Of a stretch of DNA of 54,401 nt, positions 53,612 to 54,401 are shown one piece after another (the first letter of the stretch is position 1; the number at the start of each line of letters is the position of its first letter). Origin of the DNA: Amphimedon queenslandica. Its lineage: Eukaryota > Porifera > Demospongiae > Haplosclerida > Niphatidae. The stretch lies in the NCBI RefSeq assembly GCF_000090795.2, contig NW_003546244.1:515321-569721 (forward strand), written 5' to 3'. The position numbers and the translations under genes are program-made. The notes under the pieces are model-generated. The model was not told the DNA's origin and did not search any database. It saw nothing but the letters and a program-made list of their open reading frames with translations.

Positions 53612-54400
53612 TCATTTGACATAAAGCTCGTAATAGCTAACAGGAACATCTTCATCTTGAGTTCCTTGATCAGCACACACCCTCAGCTCAAGGTAGTCAG
53701 TAGTGGTAGTGTTTAGCATCTTATTGAACCATGGAAGACCAGGAGCTGCACAACAAACACCTTCAAGACTACCACATCCTTTACCATCCCACAATGGATC
53801 AGATGAATAGAGTATATATTGAACAGAACCATCAGTAGAAGGATTACCAGATTCACAGAAGTAGTCATTACCAATGAAAGACTGAAGAGTTGAGTTTTGA
53901 GGACTACCTTGAGAGCAAGGACAATGGTACCGACCATCCACACTCACATGAATGAAATTATCACTTGGTCCAGCCATCAGTGTCCAGACATGTTGACGAG
54001 GAGACCCACGAGTGATACTAACACCATCAACATAATAAGAATTAATGTCATTGTAAGTTGGCCTAATAACACTACCATACGTTTCACCTGAATAGTCTCC
54101 TGGATAAACAGCATCAGGTAAAGCATACTGATATCCCACTACTCTACCACACACTTGAGAGTAGCTGATACCATTAGATGGAAACTGAACTGATGTACAA
54201 GTGCCTTCAGTTGAGTTGGTTCTACCACAAGCTCTAACTCCTCCTGACTGGTACGGTCTAAACCCAGGAGGACAGTTCTGTGTAGAGTCAGTCATATCCA
54301 GATATGCTAGTCTTGTCCATCCTCCTCCTGAACCACACAGCTCCTCCATATTACAGTAAACATTCTTTATTTCTCCTTCATATACAATATTGTAGTTCTT
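53612..54400 (-). CDS. Secreted fibrinogen-related-like protein, 5' end outside the window
   Basis: Paralogue of the protein at 5715-6689. The open frame continues upstream of the first visible ATG (54349) to the window edge with NVYCNMEELCG, so the N-terminus and signal peptide are missing. Shared blocks are DSTQNCPPGFRPYQSGGVRA, SVQFPSNGISYSQVCGRVVG, GSPRQHVWTLMAG, NSTLQSFIGNDYFCESGN and GLPWFNKMLNTTTTDYLELR. Differences cluster in the middle (a longer loop around YPGDYSGETYGSVIRPTYND). Cysteines are conserved between both copies. It is antisense to TRRAP and starts 136 bp after the last visible TRRAP exon, so it is probably also nested in an intron. Function unknown. Confidence 0.78.
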   Translation of the reverse strand, partial: KNYNIVYEGEIKNVYCNMEELCGSGGGWTRLAYLDMTDSTQNCPPGFRPYQSGGVRACGRTNSTEGTCTSVQFPSNGISYSQVCGRVVGYQYALPDAVYPGDYSGETYGSVIRPTYNDINSYYVDGVSITRGSPRQHVWTLMAGPSDNFIHVSVDGRYHCPCSQGSPQNSTLQSFIGNDYFCESGNPSTDGSVQYILYSSDPLWDGKGCGSLEGVCCAAPGLPWFNKMLNTTTTDYLELRVCADQGTQDEDVPVSYYELYVK

Positions 54401-54401
54401 T

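Overview
This window is animal nuclear DNA. Nearly every conserved gene is split by short GT-AG introns (often about 45-60 bp), the sequence is AT-rich, and genes sit 100-400 bp apart. The gene set is typically metazoan: DHX16, a tektin-like protein, HADH, FEM1, DIS3, VPS45, C2H2 zinc fingers, an ANKRD28/44/52 ankyrin protein, a CW+PWWP protein, MFSD1-like transporters and TRRAP. Compactness, tiny introns and lineage-specific gene families point to an early-branching animal, most likely a demosponge such as Amphimedon. That identification is inference; no database search was possible.

Layout from left to right. DHX16/PRP2-like helicase (+, 712-8385) hosts an antisense intronless secreted protein in one intron (5715-6689). 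A tektin-like gene (-, 8519-10117) shares a short divergent promoter with mitochondrial 3-hydroxyacyl-CoA dehydrogenase (+, 10340-13031). Two intronless genes follow, FEM1-like (-, 13153-15168) and DIS3 (-, 15555-18401). Directly upstream of DIS3 is an ~800 bp minisatellite built on a 16-bp palindrome (18463-19265). VPS45 (-, 19871-23736) carries a hAT-type MITE. Two adjacent paralogous zinc-finger genes (-, 23946-27232) precede a large ankyrin-repeat gene (-, 27395-33888). That gene is divergent from a ZCWPW-like histone reader (+, 34185-36796). Four intronless MFSD1-like transporters follow (36884-43465), then the N-terminal part of TRRAP (+, 43875 to beyond the window). TRRAP introns contain a fifth transporter (49475-50935) and a second, incomplete copy of the secreted protein family (53612-54400), both antisense.

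The most interesting signals are not single genes. (1) Four of the five MFSD1-like paralogues share a nearly identical DNA block while the rest of the genes has diverged, which suggests gene conversion. (2) Intronless genes are nested antisense inside introns of unrelated housekeeping genes. (3) A ~180-bp tandem intronic repeat family occurs in both orientations, five of six loci in the same orientation relative to the host transcript, and one locus contains a perfect 32-bp palindrome. (4) CACGTG E-boxes lie 20-90 bp upstream of most start codons checked. (5) There is a set of foldback and MITE-like elements, two with convincing target-site duplications.

Genes here are mostly housekeeping: splicing (DHX16), RNA decay (DIS3), endosomal fusion (VPS45), fatty-acid oxidation (HADH), ubiquitin ligase targeting (FEM1), phosphatase scaffolding (ankyrin protein) and chromatin (ZCWPW, TRRAP). 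I see no operon-like functional linkage.
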